Below are positions 1-9,682 of a stretch of DNA of 20,873 bases, in pieces; the first letter of the stretch is position 1; the number at the start of each line of letters is the position of its first letter. Made by a program: the position numbers and the translations under genes. Source of the DNA: an uncultured Ruminococcus sp. (GTDB lineage Bacteria > Bacillota > Clostridia > Oscillospirales > CAG-272). The stretch covers positions 1-20,873 of the forward strand of contig CACZOH010000127.1 in NCBI GenBank assembly GCA_902782785.1. Direction: 5' to 3'. The notes under the pieces were generated by a model, which was not told where the DNA came from, ran no database searches, and saw only the letters and a program-made list of their open reading frames with translations.

Positions 1-1928
1 CCGCCGCGGCTGAAATAAACGCGTATGAGCGAAAGCAGTTTTTCACGTTTTCCGTCTTCAAACGCTGACGGTGAGAACTTCTGATTGACGACAGTTCCGC
101 AGGCACAGCGTGTATAATCGGGTTTTGAGACGCTGAGAAGCGTTGACGTAACGCCTCTCGTGTCGCAGCCGTACGTTGGAGACGCGGCGTCTGACAAAGG
201 CTTGCCCGCAAGTCTTCCGTCCGGCGTCGCCATAAGAGCTTTGCCCGCGTAGATGTTTGATATATTCGCCGCCATCGCCGTATAAAAAGCTCCGCCGTCG
301 TTTGTTCTGTACTGATCGAACATATCGGACAGGGTCTTTGTGTACCACACCGCGTATTTATCGGCGAATTCGTCGTTGTTGCCGTATTTCGGCGCGGATC
401 TTACAAGCTCCCTCAATTCCTCGTATCCTTCAAAATTCCGTTTCAATGCTTCCGCGAGCATTGAAAGCGTTGCCGATCTATCCGTAAAGACTGTTTTTTC
501 AATTGCAGAAAGGCAGTCGCTCACTGTCCCTATACCCATAAGGACCGCGCCGTGAACTGACGGGTATTTTGCGCCGCCCATATTTATATCGAGCCCTCGC
601 TCTATACAGCAGTCACAGAAGCAGGATAAAAACGGCGAGGTACGGTTTTCGGGGTCTGAAACGTATGACGCCGCGTTTACGGCTTTAGCGTAATTCCGGG
701 CTCCTACGGCTAATTTGGCATCATATATCTTCATAAAGTCATCCATAGAAGATATACCGTCAAGCGTTTCCGCGTCGTTATTGATCAAAATATCCTCTAA
801 AAAGCAGATGGGATCAAATCTGCCGTCTACCCACGGCGGCTGCTTTCCTGTGATGAAGTTCTCTATACAGCCGACCATGCAGTAGTTTCTTACGTCTTTT
901 ATATCATAACCCTTGCGCATAAGAGCCGCCATATTGACTTCGTCGTTCATTAAAGCGGGATAACCGAGACCCGTGCCTATGACTTTTAAGCATTCGTCAA
1001 GGAACATATCGGGACAATCCTTTGTTATGCGCGCAGAGAGATTCGGACCGGGCATATTTACGTCGCGAACGGCGTGGAGCACGCAGTACGACAAACCGTT
1101 TACGGAGCACTTCCCTTCCTCGTCAACGCCGCCGATGCAGATATTGACAACGTCGTCTCCGCCCGTGTATCTTTTTTCACATATCTTTAAAAACGCGTTG
1201 GAAAGAAGCTCCGTCGCATAGCCGTCGTCTATAAGCCCGCTTTTAATATCTTTTTCATAAAGCGGGTAGAGGTACCGGTCTATTCTGCCCAAAGCCATCG
1301 CATATCTGCCCTCGGACACAAAACAGGTATGTATCATCCATACAAGCTGTAAAGCCTGCTCAAACGTCTGCGGCGCCAGCTCTGTCAGCGTTATACAGTT
1401 TTCTTTGATTCTTTCAAGCCTTTTGACGTCGTAACCGTCTTCGCCCTTCAAGGTGTCGGCTTTTTTCGCATATAAGCGGAGCTTTTTTATAAGCGCCTCA
1501 AGCGTTTTTTTCATGCTCATAAGGAACGCGACTCTTGAAGCATCGCCCTTATGCTTTTGCTTTGAAGCTTCTATGCTCCGCAGCAGTCCGGGTATTCCCG
1601 CGTTGACCGCGGTAAAATAATCCGGCGCGAAATGGTCGCTGTTCGTTGAAAAAGTGCGTTCCGGATACTTTGTCATATACTCCGATATCAGCTGTCTGTC
1701 AAAGACGCCTTCCTCAGCAAAATACGGTCTTATACTTCCGACGATAAGGTCGTTTTTATAAATATACGGCGAGGCGTCGGTAAATAACGCGGAAATTCCG
1801 TCGGCACGTATATCCGATATATCCGACGCGGCAGATCTTTTGTATCCGATGCATCTGAAATGATCGGGACAATACACGCCGTCCGGTCTTTTTTCTATTT
1901 CCTTTTTCAATCCGGATAATAAAGACAT
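1..1928 (-). CDS. Glycyl radical enzyme (pyruvate formate-lyase family), 3' end beyond window
   Basis: The frame is open from ATG at 1928 to the left edge, giving 642 codons and no stop, so the C-terminus is missing. An AAAGGAG ribosome binding site 7 nt upstream overlaps the polC stop codon. Family hallmarks seen: GRIDRYLYP (about residue 218), the active-site loop MVGCIEN with Cys354 and Glu356, GGAKYPSVHG (about 454), APKYGNNDEF (about 515), ATPDGR (about 568) and LIRVYFSRGG at the break. The break falls roughly 35 residues before the expected glycyl-radical loop. Known of the family: Cys and Gly radicals start C-C, C-O or C-N bond chemistry anaerobically after activation by a radical SAM enzyme. 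Cys-x-Glu is typical of dehydratase, lyase and decarboxylase members; true pyruvate formate-lyase has Cys-Cys. The N-terminus is some 65-130 residues shorter than in characterised members. The substrate cannot be named, and no activase lies inside the window. Confidence 0.93.
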   Translation of the reverse strand, partial: MSLLSGLKKEIEKRPDGVYCPDHFRCIGYKRSAASDISDIRADGISALFTDASPYIYKNDLIVGSIRPYFAEEGVFDRQLISEYMTKYPERTFSTNSDHFAPDYFTAVNAGIPGLLRSIEASKQKHKGDASRVAFLMSMKKTLEALIKKLRLYAKKADTLKGEDGYDVKRLERIKENCITLTELAPQTFEQALQLVWMIHTCFVSEGRYAMALGRIDRYLYPLYEKDIKSGLIDDGYATELLSNAFLKICEKRYTGGDDVVNICIGGVDEEGKCSVNGLSYCVLHAVRDVNMPGPNLSARITKDCPDMFLDECLKVIGTGLGYPALMNDEVNMAALMRKGYDIKDVRNYCMVGCIENFITGKQPPWVDGRFDPICFLEDILINNDAETLDGISSMDDFMKIYDAKLAVGARNYAKAVNAASYVSDPENRTSPFLSCFCDCCIERGLDINMGGAKYPSVHGAVLMGIGTVSDCLSAIEKTVFTDRSATLSMLAEALKRNFEGYEELRELVRSAPKYGNNDEFADKYAVWYTKTLSDMFDQYRTNDGGAFYTAMAANISNIYAGKALMATPDGRLAGKPLSDAASPTYGCDTRGVTSTLLSVSKPDYTRCACGTVVNQKFSPSAFEDGKREKLLSLIRVYFSRG

Positions 1929-1939
1929 AATATCTCCTT

Positions 1940-4900
1940 TTATTCTTCTTCGGAATAATTGTTCAGCATACTGAACATCGTTATCTGGTTCGTCTCGTCA
2001 AGACCGCGCAAAACGCCCTCGTTTCTTAAAAGCTCTATAACGCTGTTTGAAAGCTTTGCATACTGTTTCAGGTCCTGAACGGAGTTGATCTGATAATTTT
2101 TGCACGCATCAGCAATATTAAGAGCGGCGCTCTCGCCGAGACCGCCGAGACTTGCGTACGGAAGACGTATCTTTCCGTTTTCAGGCAGAAACGCTTTACT
2201 GTCGGATTTGTTGAGCGCGACGGGCAGAAATTTGATCCCGCGGCACATAGCTTCAAGAACAAGCTGACAGGTCGTATAAATATCGTCGTCACGCGCGGAT
2301 GCGTTCTGATTTCTGTCGTATTCAAGCATCCATTCTTTAACGGCGTTTTTGCCTTTCATAACAAGCGACGCGTCAAAACCGTCCGGCGCCGCAGTAAAGA
2401 ATGCCGCGTAAAACTCAAGCGGGTTATATATCTTATGATATCCGAGTCTTATTGCGGATATTACGTATGCAGCGGCGTGCGCTTTCGGGAACATATACTT
2501 TATCTTAAGACAGCTTTCTATGTACCATTCGGGAACTCCGCAGTCGCGCATGGCTTTGAAATGCTCTTCCTTCAGGTTTTTCGGCGGTTTATTTCCCTTT
2601 CTCACTATCTCCATTATCTTGAACGCCATGCTCGGCTCAAGACCCTTATGGAGCAGATACACCATTATACTGTCGCGCGTTCCTATTACCTGGGAAATAT
2701 CGCATACGCCGTCTTTTATGAGCGTCTGCGCGTTGTCGAGCCACACGCCCGTGCCGTGCGAAAGACCGGATATCTGAAGCATATCCGAAAAGTTTTTGGG
2801 TTGTGCATCCTCAAGCATCTGCCGCACGAATTTCGTTCCGAGCTCCGGCAAGCCGAACGTACCGCTTGACAGAGGCTTCTCGGAATTCGTCTCGTCGATA
2901 TCCTGCGGCCTTATTCCGAGCGGCTCGCACGAGGTGAAAAGCTTGTAGACCTGCGGATCGGACAAAGGTGTGTCAAGTATGTTCGTACCCGTGTATTTTT
3001 CGATCATCTTGTACTTTGTCGGCACATCGTGACCGAGTATATCAAGCTTCAATATCGTATCGTGCAGATATTCAAACGCGAAGTGCGTCGTAATGATATC
3101 GGATTTCGGGTCGTCCGCGGGGTGCTGTACGGGTGTAAAATCATAAACCTCATACTCTCTCGGAACGACTATAATACCGCCCGGATGCTGTCCCGTCGTA
3201 CGCTTGCATCCGACGAGCATATTGACAAGGTGCTGTATCTCCGCGTTTCTCAGATTTATGTTGTTGTCTTCTATGTATTTTATGACGTGAAGCCCGAAAG
3301 CCGTTTTAGGCTTAATGCCGCCTATCGTTCCGGCACGGAAAACGTTTTCCGCGCCGAAAAGCACTTCGGTGTATTTATGCGCGTCGCCCTGAACGTCGCC
3401 GGAAAAGTTAAGGTCTATATCCGGCGATTTGTCGCCGTCAAAGCCCAAAAACGTCTCAAACGGTATGTCGTGACCGTCTCTTACGTAAGGCGTACCGCAC
3501 AGAGGGCAGTTTTTTTCCGGAAGATCGAAGCCGGAGCCGACGGAGCCGTCGGTTATGAATTCGGAATTCTTACACTTCGGACATCTGTAATGCGGCGGGA
3601 GAGGGTTAACCTCGGTGATGTTCGACATGGTCGCGACGAACGACGAGCCGACGGATCCTCTCGAGCCCACCTGATAGCCCTTTGACTCACTGTTTTCAAC
3701 GAGTTTTTTCGCGATGACGTACAGAACGCCGAAACCGTATTTAATGATCGGCGTCAATTCTCTTTCAAGTCTTTCACGCACGAGAGCGGGAGGATCGTCA
3801 CCGTAAAGGCGGTGCATATTCTTATAGCAGATATCCTTAAGCTCGTCGTCAGCGCCCTCTATGCTCGGCGGATAATTTCCTTTCGGTATCGGACGGACCT
3901 CCTCTATCATATCCGCGACGATATTCGGATTCTTGATTACAACGTCGTATCTCGTCTGCTCGTCAAGATATGAAAATTCCTGCAGCATTTCTTCGGTATT
4001 GTAAAAATGTACGGCTATATCGTCATCGTCTATTTTTACCTTTTTACCGTGATATAAAAGGTGTTTTCCTATCTCGTCGCTCTTGTCCAGAACGTTGCAG
4101 TCGGACGTTGCGCATACGGGCTTGTTGTTCTTTTTTCCGAGCTCTATTATGCGTTTGTTGATATTTCTTATCTGCTCCGCGCCCGATACGGTAGAGCGTT
4201 TGACGAGCGCCATGGAGCATTCCACGGGCTGTACTTCAAGATAATCATAGTATTCGACTATATCGTCAAGCTCGTCGTCCGTCTTGCCGTCAAGTATCGC
4301 CTGAAACAGTTCTCCTTTATATGAACCGGAGCCTATGATAAGCCCGTCTCTGTGCTCAGATAAAACGGATTTCGGTATCTGCGGGTTTCTGTAAAAATAC
4401 TTCAGGTTGGAATAAGATATCAGTTTATACAGATTTTTCAGGCCCGCTTTGTTTTTTACGAGCATAACGATACGTCTGTTTTTCTGCTTTATAAAGTCCG
4501 TGCCGCCCGCCATCGCCGAATTCAGCTCGTCTATTGACTCTATACCGTCATTTCTCAACTTGTCGCACATTTTAAAGAAGATGTATGCAAGCATTTCCGC
4601 GTCGGCAGAGGCTCTGTGGTGCTCAAAATCACCTAAACCGTAATGGTTTGCGACGATATCGAGCTTATGACGCTTAAGCTCCGGATTAAGGTAACGTGAA
4701 AGCGGGACCGTATCTATATATTTCGGGTCAAACGGAATATCGCAGCGTTTTGCCGCCGCCGATACGAAGTTTATATCGAAGGGAGCGTTATGCGCTATAA
4801 GCGTCCTGCCGCCCGTAAATTCGATAAATGCTCTTACCGCTTCGTCTTCCTTCGGCGCGCCTTGTACCATATCGTTTGAGATCCCGGTCAGTTCCGTTAT

Positions 4901-6403
4901 ATTCTGCGGTATCTCTGTTTCGGGATCAACAAATGTCTCAAACTGTTTTATGACCTCGCCTTTTTTGACAAGCACTGCGCCGATCTCAATGATCCTGTTG
5001 GAAAGTGCGGAAAGACCCGTAGTCTCCGTATCGAACACGACAAATTCATCATCAAGCGTGCCCAGATCGTTGCCGTACGCGGCTTTCTGAGTATCGTCTA
5101 CAAAATAGCCGTCTATACCGTATATGACCTTTATGTTCACGCCGTCCTTTGCAAGCGCCTCCTGCGTCAGCATAGCTTTAGGATAGCCCTGAGCGTTACC
5201 GCTGTCCGTTATCGCTATCGCCTTATGCCCCCACGAAGCCGCGACCTTTACCGCAACGTCCGGCGGTATGGTGGATTCAAGCGAGGACATCTGCGTATGA
5301 AGATGGAGCTCAACTCTTTTTTCTTTTGCGTTATCGCTTCTGTATAATCTCTTGATTTTAAGGATTGACTGCGGCGTCAGTACGTAATCCCTGTCATACG
5401 TGTCTATTTTTACGTTGCCCTTGACTGCTACCGCCGTTCCGTCTTTTATTGAAACGGCACTGGCCTCCTCGGCGCTGAGAACGGATTTGACCTTAATCGT
5501 GCTGTCGTTGTCCGTTACGTAGAAATACACCGAAACTCTGTCCTTACCGCGAAGCTCCTTTGACTCAAAACCGAACGTTTCGCCTACTATGCATATCTTT
5601 GAGATCTGACCGTTTATCGTTCTTATCGGAACGGGATCTATTTCAAATTCTTCGCCGTATATTACGGACGGGTTTGATATGTCAAAATACGCCCTGCCCA
5701 CGCTTATATGCTCTTTATCGGAAAGATCTTCCCACGGATCGTCCTCGTTCAATGAGCTCAGCTTGTCCTTCAGCTCGCGCATAATGTTTTCTTTATCAAA
5801 CCTGTTGTCGTCTTCTCTTTGCTGATATTCTCTGCTCTTTATCTGCTGCAGCGCTTTTTCCGCCGCCTCGCGCTCGGCGTTTTGTATCTCTATTTCGTAT
5901 TTTTCATAACCGCTCGTTCCGTCGTCGATACGAGTCAGAGTCACGTTTTTGTTTATATCAAATTCGTCATATATGACTTCGGATATCTTTGCGGCGGAAT
6001 CCGCGTTTTCTATAAGCTTGAATCCGCCCTCCGTCTGCCATACGTTGATGTTTATCTCTTTTTCACCAACGTCCACGGTATACTTCGGTATCATTCCGCG
6101 CGTCATACCCTTACGCGTACTGCATTCAATGAATATTTCCGAAAAATACTCCTCGTCAAGCAGATTTGCGTCATATTTCGGCGATATCCTTATAAACGTC
6201 ATGCCGTAGAATTTACGCAGATTTTCCTCAGCCTCATAAAGCTGTTTTTTTGTGTACAAGCGAGAAAACTTCGTCACAGCGACGAAGCTCTTTTTATCAT
6301 CACTTATCGTACTTTTGACAACCTCGCCGTCCTCCAACAGACGTTTTTCATAATTGTCGGCGGGTACGTATTTTTTGAAAATTTCAGAAAGCTTTTTTCC
6401 CAT
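1940..6403 (-). CDS. polC: DNA polymerase III alpha subunit, PolC type (with 3'-5' exonuclease)
   Basis: Replicative polymerase of low-GC Gram-positive bacteria, 1487 residues, close to the usual 1430-1460. Order of domains: an N-terminal region, an OB-fold segment (about 255-345), a PHP domain starting at VELHLHT (about 364), and an inserted DnaQ-like exonuclease with FDTETTG (Asp458, Glu460), LIAHNAPFD and HRASADAE motifs. The polymerase core follows, with GSRGSVGSSF, a zinc-binding set Cys941/Cys944/Cys966/Cys969, and the catalytic PDIDLNFSGD (Asp995, Asp997). Helix-hairpin-helix material lies near the C-terminus. All key motifs are intact, so proofreading and polymerase functions are both expected. 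The start ATG overlaps the ispG stop by one base (TAATG), so translation is probably coupled. It is the last of the classical pyrH-to-polC genes; in many Clostridia rimP-nusA follows, but here a glycyl radical enzyme does. Confidence 0.98.
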   Translation of the reverse strand: MGKKLSEIFKKYVPADNYEKRLLEDGEVVKSTISDDKKSFVAVTKFSRLYTKKQLYEAEENLRKFYGMTFIRISPKYDANLLDEEYFSEIFIECSTRKGMTRGMIPKYTVDVGEKEININVWQTEGGFKLIENADSAAKISEVIYDEFDINKNVTLTRIDDGTSGYEKYEIEIQNAEREAAEKALQQIKSREYQQREDDNRFDKENIMRELKDKLSSLNEDDPWEDLSDKEHISVGRAYFDISNPSVIYGEEFEIDPVPIRTINGQISKICIVGETFGFESKELRGKDRVSVYFYVTDNDSTIKVKSVLSAEEASAVSIKDGTAVAVKGNVKIDTYDRDYVLTPQSILKIKRLYRSDNAKEKRVELHLHTQMSSLESTIPPDVAVKVAASWGHKAIAITDSGNAQGYPKAMLTQEALAKDGVNIKVIYGIDGYFVDDTQKAAYGNDLGTLDDEFVVFDTETTGLSALSNRIIEIGAVLVKKGEVIKQFETFVDPETEIPQNITELTGISNDMVQGAPKEDEAVRAFIEFTGGRTLIAHNAPFDINFVSAAAKRCDIPFDPKYIDTVPLSRYLNPELKRHKLDIVANHYGLGDFEHHRASADAEMLAYIFFKMCDKLRNDGIESIDELNSAMAGGTDFIKQKNRRIVMLVKNKAGLKNLYKLISYSNLKYFYRNPQIPKSVLSEHRDGLIIGSGSYKGELFQAILDGKTDDELDDIVEYYDYLEVQPVECSMALVKRSTVSGAEQIRNINKRIIELGKKNNKPVCATSDCNVLDKSDEIGKHLLYHGKKVKIDDDDIAVHFYNTEEMLQEFSYLDEQTRYDVVIKNPNIVADMIEEVRPIPKGNYPPSIEGADDELKDICYKNMHRLYGDDPPALVRERLERELTPIIKYGFGVLYVIAKKLVENSESKGYQVGSRGSVGSSFVATMSNITEVNPLPPHYRCPKCKNSEFITDGSVGSGFDLPEKNCPLCGTPYVRDGHDIPFETFLGFDGDKSPDIDLNFSGDVQGDAHKYTEVLFGAENVFRAGTIGGIKPKTAFGLHVIKYIEDNNINLRNAEIQHLVNMLVGCKRTTGQHPGGIIVVPREYEVYDFTPVQHPADDPKSDIITTHFAFEYLHDTILKLDILGHDVPTKYKMIEKYTGTNILDTPLSDPQVYKLFTSCEPLGIRPQDIDETNSEKPLSSGTFGLPELGTKFVRQMLEDAQPKNFSDMLQISGLSHGTGVWLDNAQTLIKDGVCDISQVIGTRDSIMVYLLHKGLEPSMAFKIMEIVRKGNKPPKNLKEEHFKAMRDCGVPEWYIESCLKIKYMFPKAHAAAYVISAIRLGYHKIYNPLEFYAAFFTAAPDGFDASLVMKGKNAVKEWMLEYDRNQNASARDDDIYTTCQLVLEAMCRGIKFLPVALNKSDSKAFLPENGKIRLPYASLGGLGESAALNIADACKNYQINSVQDLKQYAKLSNSVIELLRNEGVLRGLDETNQITMFSMLNNYSEEE

Positions 6404-7458
6404 TACAGTTTATTTATTTCTTCTTTCAACGTGTTCAGCAGTTTATCGTATGATACTTTATATAACGGTTTTCCGTTTTTAAAAAGCAGCGCCTCTCCCT
6501 TGCCGCCGGCTATACCTATATCGCATTCTCTCGCCTCTCCCGGTCCGTTTACGACGCAGCCCATCAGGGCGACTTTGATTTTTTTTGACGGCTTAAGCTC
6601 CGGCTTGATTTTGTCAAATTGCTCGCAGAGCTTTATCAGATCTATTTCCGTTCTGCCGCACGTCGGGCAGGATACCGTCGTTATAAGCTCCTCCGACATA
6701 TCAAGCGCTTCAAGCAGCGCCTTTGCGGCGTAAACCTCGTTTACCGGGTCGTCCGTCAGCGAAACGCGTATCGTATCTCCTATGCCGTCGCATAAAAGCG
6801 AGCCTATTCCGACGGCGTTCTTGAGTTCTCCTATGCGGCGTGTACCCGCCTCAGTCACACCGAGATGGAGCGGATAATCGCATTTTGCGGCGATTATCCT
6901 GTTTGCATTTATCATATTTGCAACGTTTGAAGACTTTACGGATATCACGATATCGGTAAAATCGTATTTTTCAAGAAGTCCCGCGTGGTAAAACGCGCTC
7001 TCCGCGATAGCCTCCGCCGTCGGTGCGCCGTATTTGTTCAGAATATGCTTTTCAAGCGAGCCGCCGTTCACGCCGATCCTTATCGGTATCCCTTTGTTTC
7101 CCGCCGCTTTTGCGACGGCGGCAACGCCTTCCTCCGAGCCTATGTTTCCCGGATTTATGCGTATTTTATCTATTCCCGCTTCTATACATTCAAGCGCGAG
7201 TCTGTGGTCGAAATGGATATCCGCGACGAACGGAGTATCGGGAAAAAGAGATTTATATTTATATACGTTTGACACCGCGCTTTTATCCGGCACGGTAAAT
7301 CTTATTATATCGCAGCCCGCGGAAATAAGGCGTTTAATCTGTCCGATACCCGCTTCCGCGTCGTTTGCGGGAGTGTTGAGCATAGACTGCACGGCGATCC
7401 TTCCGCCGCCGCCTATTATGAGGTTATTTATTTTTACTGTTTTTGAATTTCTTTTCAT
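6403..7458 (-). CDS. ispG: 4-hydroxy-3-methylbut-2-enyl diphosphate synthase (IspG/GcpE)
   Basis: Penultimate enzyme of the MEP isoprenoid pathway: reductive ring opening of MEcPP to HMBPP using a [4Fe-4S] cluster, in the cytoplasm. The 351-residue protein is of the short bacterial form. The TIM-barrel part begins with IAVQSMLNTP and includes FVADIHFDHR and RINPGNIG. The C-terminal iron-sulfur part has CPTCGRTEID (Cys264, Cys267) and MGCVVNGPGE (Cys301, Glu308), which match the three Cys and one Glu cluster ligands of the family. ATG overlaps the rseP stop by four bases (ATGA), and its own TAA overlaps the polC start. The same transcript carries dxr, another MEP enzyme, as is common in Firmicutes. 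Confidence 0.97.
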   Translation of the reverse strand: MKRNSKTVKINNLIIGGGGRIAVQSMLNTPANDAEAGIGQIKRLISAGCDIIRFTVPDKSAVSNVYKYKSLFPDTPFVADIHFDHRLALECIEAGIDKIRINPGNIGSEEGVAAVAKAAGNKGIPIRIGVNGGSLEKHILNKYGAPTAEAIAESAFYHAGLLEKYDFTDIVISVKSSNVANMINANRIIAAKCDYPLHLGVTEAGTRRIGELKNAVGIGSLLCDGIGDTIRVSLTDDPVNEVYAAKALLEALDMSEELITTVSCPTCGRTEIDLIKLCEQFDKIKPELKPSKKIKVALMGCVVNGPGEARECDIGIAGGKGEALLFKNGKPLYKVSYDKLLNTLKEEINKL

Positions 7459-8528
7459 GTTATAAGCGAAATAATATCCTTAAACGTTATGGCGATTAGC
7501 AGAATGAACAGTAAAACTATTCCCGCAAAGTGTATATATCCCTCGTATTTCGGGTTTATCGGCTTACCTCTCACCATTTCTATCAATACGAACAGAATCC
7601 TTGAGCCGTCAAGCGACGGGATGGGCAGAAGATTGAAAACGCCCAGATTCATTGATATGAAGACGATTATATATAACAGACTCGTTATCCCGGCCCTTGC
7701 GCTTTCCGCAACTGTCTTTGTAACGCCGACGGGACCGGATAAAGAGCTGAAGCCGAAACGTCCGGTTATAAGCGAAATGAGTGACTCCCAAATCATTTTT
7801 ATCGTTGAAAACGATGAGTAAAACGAATACGCGACTACGTTGCCGAACGTTTTTTTCATTGAGAAGACGGAAAAGAACATACTGCCGAAATAAACTCCGT
7901 CCTGCTCTTCCGTGGGAAAGCTTACTTTCTCGAGCTTTATCTCCTCTCCGTTCCTGACGACGGTAATATCGAGGGGCTCATATCCCTGATTCATTATCTC
8001 ATACGCAAGCTCCTGATAAAAATGAACTCTCGTATTACCGACTTTTGTTATCCTGTCGCCTACAAGAAGCTCTTTTTCCTGAGTCTGAACGTACGTATCG
8101 TCGATCGAAGCGACTGTCGTTCCGCCAATTCTGAAATTCGGCGTCAGAACGAGAATAAACATCAGAACAACGCCGATAAATATATTCGTTACAGCGCCCG
8201 CGCACATAATTATAAGTCTTTTCCACGGTTTTTTTCTGTTAAGTGAGTTCGGGTCGTCAGTTTCCTCGTCCTCTCCAACCATACTGACGTAACCGCCTAA
8301 CGGCAAAAGGCGCAGCGAATATCTGATATTCGTTTTTTTGCTCGTATACGATACGAGCTTCGGTCCCATTCCTATGGAAAACTCTTTTATCGTCACCTTG
8401 AAGCATCTCGCCGCGATATAGTGTCCGAGCTCGTGCACAAGAATAAGGATCCCGAAAACGAATACAGCAAGCAGTATATAGAGAAAGGTCGTAAATCCGT
8501 TTGAAACACCGGACATAAGGTTAAGCAT
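7455..8528 (-). CDS. rseP: Site-2 intramembrane zinc metalloprotease (RseP/RasP family)
   Basis: Membrane protease that cuts transmembrane segments of anti-sigma factors, signal peptides and similar substrates. It has 357 residues. The first transmembrane helix carries the zinc-binding HELGH (His32, Glu33, His36). A hydrophobic segment follows at about 108-128. A PDZ-like domain covers about 135-200, with VGDRITKVGNTRV and YEPLDITVVRNGEE. Two more membrane segments surround the second catalytic motif, NLLPIPSLDGSR, where the Asp is retained and Gly of the common LDGG is replaced by Ser. The start is ATG 8528; its likely ribosome binding site AAGGAG is unusually distant (about 14 nt), inside the 3' end of dxr. 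A second Met at residue 5 has even poorer spacing. The gene stops with TGA overlapping the ispG ATG. The target anti-sigma factor cannot be told from this window. Confidence 0.95.
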   Translation of the reverse strand: MLNLMSGVSNGFTTFLYILLAVFVFGILILVHELGHYIAARCFKVTIKEFSIGMGPKLVSYTSKKTNIRYSLRLLPLGGYVSMVGEDEETDDPNSLNRKKPWKRLIIMCAGAVTNIFIGVVLMFILVLTPNFRIGGTTVASIDDTYVQTQEKELLVGDRITKVGNTRVHFYQELAYEIMNQGYEPLDITVVRNGEEIKLEKVSFPTEEQDGVYFGSMFFSVFSMKKTFGNVVAYSFYSSFSTIKMIWESLISLITGRFGFSSLSGPVGVTKTVAESARAGITSLLYIIVFISMNLGVFNLLPIPSLDGSRILFVLIEMVRGKPINPKYEGYIHFAGIVLLFILLIAITFKDIISLIT

Positions 8529-8539
8529 TATGAAGAAAT

Positions 8540-9682
8540 CTACTCCTTATATGAATAAGCAAGCTCACGCGATCTTTTGTCGTATTCGATTATCTGTTCC
8601 GTATCCGTAAGCGCCCGGTTTTCCGTTTTTGAAAGCACCTTGTCACAGATACGGTATATATCGTTAAAGCCTATGAGCTTCCGTAAGAACATATCCGCCG
8701 CCGCCTCGTTTGCGGCGTTATATACGCACGGCATTATGCCGCCGGCTTTTGCGCATTCCTTCGCAAGAGCGAGCATTTTAAAAGCGTTTGTATCCGGCTC
8801 GTTGAACGTGAGCGTGTATTTTGTCAGATCGAGCTCGTCTATAACGGCTTCGCATCTGTCGGGATACGTGAGGGCGTACTGTCCGGGATGGCGCATATCC
8901 GGCACAGCAAGCTGAGCTATCACCGAGTTATCATTATATTCGACCATAGAGTGAACTATGCTCTGCCTGTGGATAAGCACCTTGATCTTGTCATACGGCA
9001 CGTCAAACAGATGCATCGCCTCTATGATCTCAAGTCCCTTGTTTGCAAGCGTCGCGCTGTCCACGGTTATTTTTTTACCCATGTTCCAGGTCGGATGCTT
9101 CATCGTCTGCTCAAGCGTCACGCTCTCGAGCTGATCGAACGTATATCCGAAAAACGGACCGCCCGACGCGGTGAGGAGTATGCGCTTGACTTCGCTCTTT
9201 TTCCCGCCTTTGAGGCATTGGAATATAGCGCAGTGCTCGCTGTCTACCGGGAGTATGGCAGCGTTATGTTTTTTTGCCTCGGCGTTGACGATAGGTCCCG
9301 CAAGGACCATGCTTTCTTTGTTTGCGAGCGCCAGGGTCTTGCCCGACCTTATGACAGACAGCGTCGGAAAAAGCCCGTTTTTGCCCGATACGGCGTTAAA
9401 AACCACGTCGCAGTCAAGATCATATACGGCTCTGCACATTTCATCATAGCCTTTTATAAGCTTTGTTTCGCCGGATATCATATTATCAAGCCTGTTTGCC
9501 GCGTTTATATCAGTTACCGCGCAGTATTTCGGCTTATATTTCTTTATCTGTTCTGCGATCAGTCCGATATTTGAATGTGCGGCGATAAACACCACTTCCG
9601 CGCCGAGCTTTTCACATACGTCCAGGACCTGTGTGCCGACGGAGCCTGTGGAGCCTAACACCGCAGCTTTCTTCTTCATCAT
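8540..9682 (-). CDS. dxr: 1-deoxy-D-xylulose 5-phosphate reductoisomerase
   Basis: First committed step of the MEP pathway: NADPH-dependent rearrangement and reduction of DXP to MEP. The 380-residue length is normal. The N-terminal Rossmann motif GSTGSVGTQ binds NADPH. NKESMVLAG and PVDSEHCAIFQ supply metal and substrate contacts, and a catalytic flap region contains HPTWNMGKK, followed by VDSATLANKGLEIIEA. The start at 9682 overlaps the cdsA stop by one base (TAATG); a second ATG directly follows, so the first one or two residues are uncertain. It ends in TAG 11 nt before rseP. Together with ispG and uppS it places isoprenoid and undecaprenyl synthesis on one transcript. Confidence 0.97.
   Translation of the reverse strand: MMKKKAAVLGSTGSVGTQVLDVCEKLGAEVVFIAAHSNIGLIAEQIKKYKPKYCAVTDINAANRLDNMISGETKLIKGYDEMCRAVYDLDCDVVFNAVSGKNGLFPTLSVIRSGKTLALANKESMVLAGPIVNAEAKKHNAAILPVDSEHCAIFQCLKGGKKSEVKRILLTASGGPFFGYTFDQLESVTLEQTMKHPTWNMGKKITVDSATLANKGLEIIEAMHLFDVPYDKIKVLIHRQSIVHSMVEYNDNSVIAQLAVPDMRHPGQYALTYPDRCEAVIDELDLTKYTLTFNEPDTNAFKMLALAKECAKAGGIMPCVYNAANEAAADMFLRKLIGFNDIYRICDKVLSKTENRALTDTEQIIEYDKRSRELAYSYKE

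Noticed and set aside
58..348. Minus-strand ORF of 96 codons near the left edge
   Set aside because: It is in another frame inside the glycyl radical enzyme, whose family motifs are continuous across the same bases.
3029..3685. Plus-strand ORF of 218 codons
   Set aside because: Opposite the catalytic and zinc-binding part of polC; no motif or start signal.
5819..6733. Plus-strand ORF of 304 codons
   Set aside because: Opposite the polC 5' end and the ispG 3' end, which are unambiguous; rich in Phe, Tyr, Ser and Arg without any family pattern. A codon-bias shadow.
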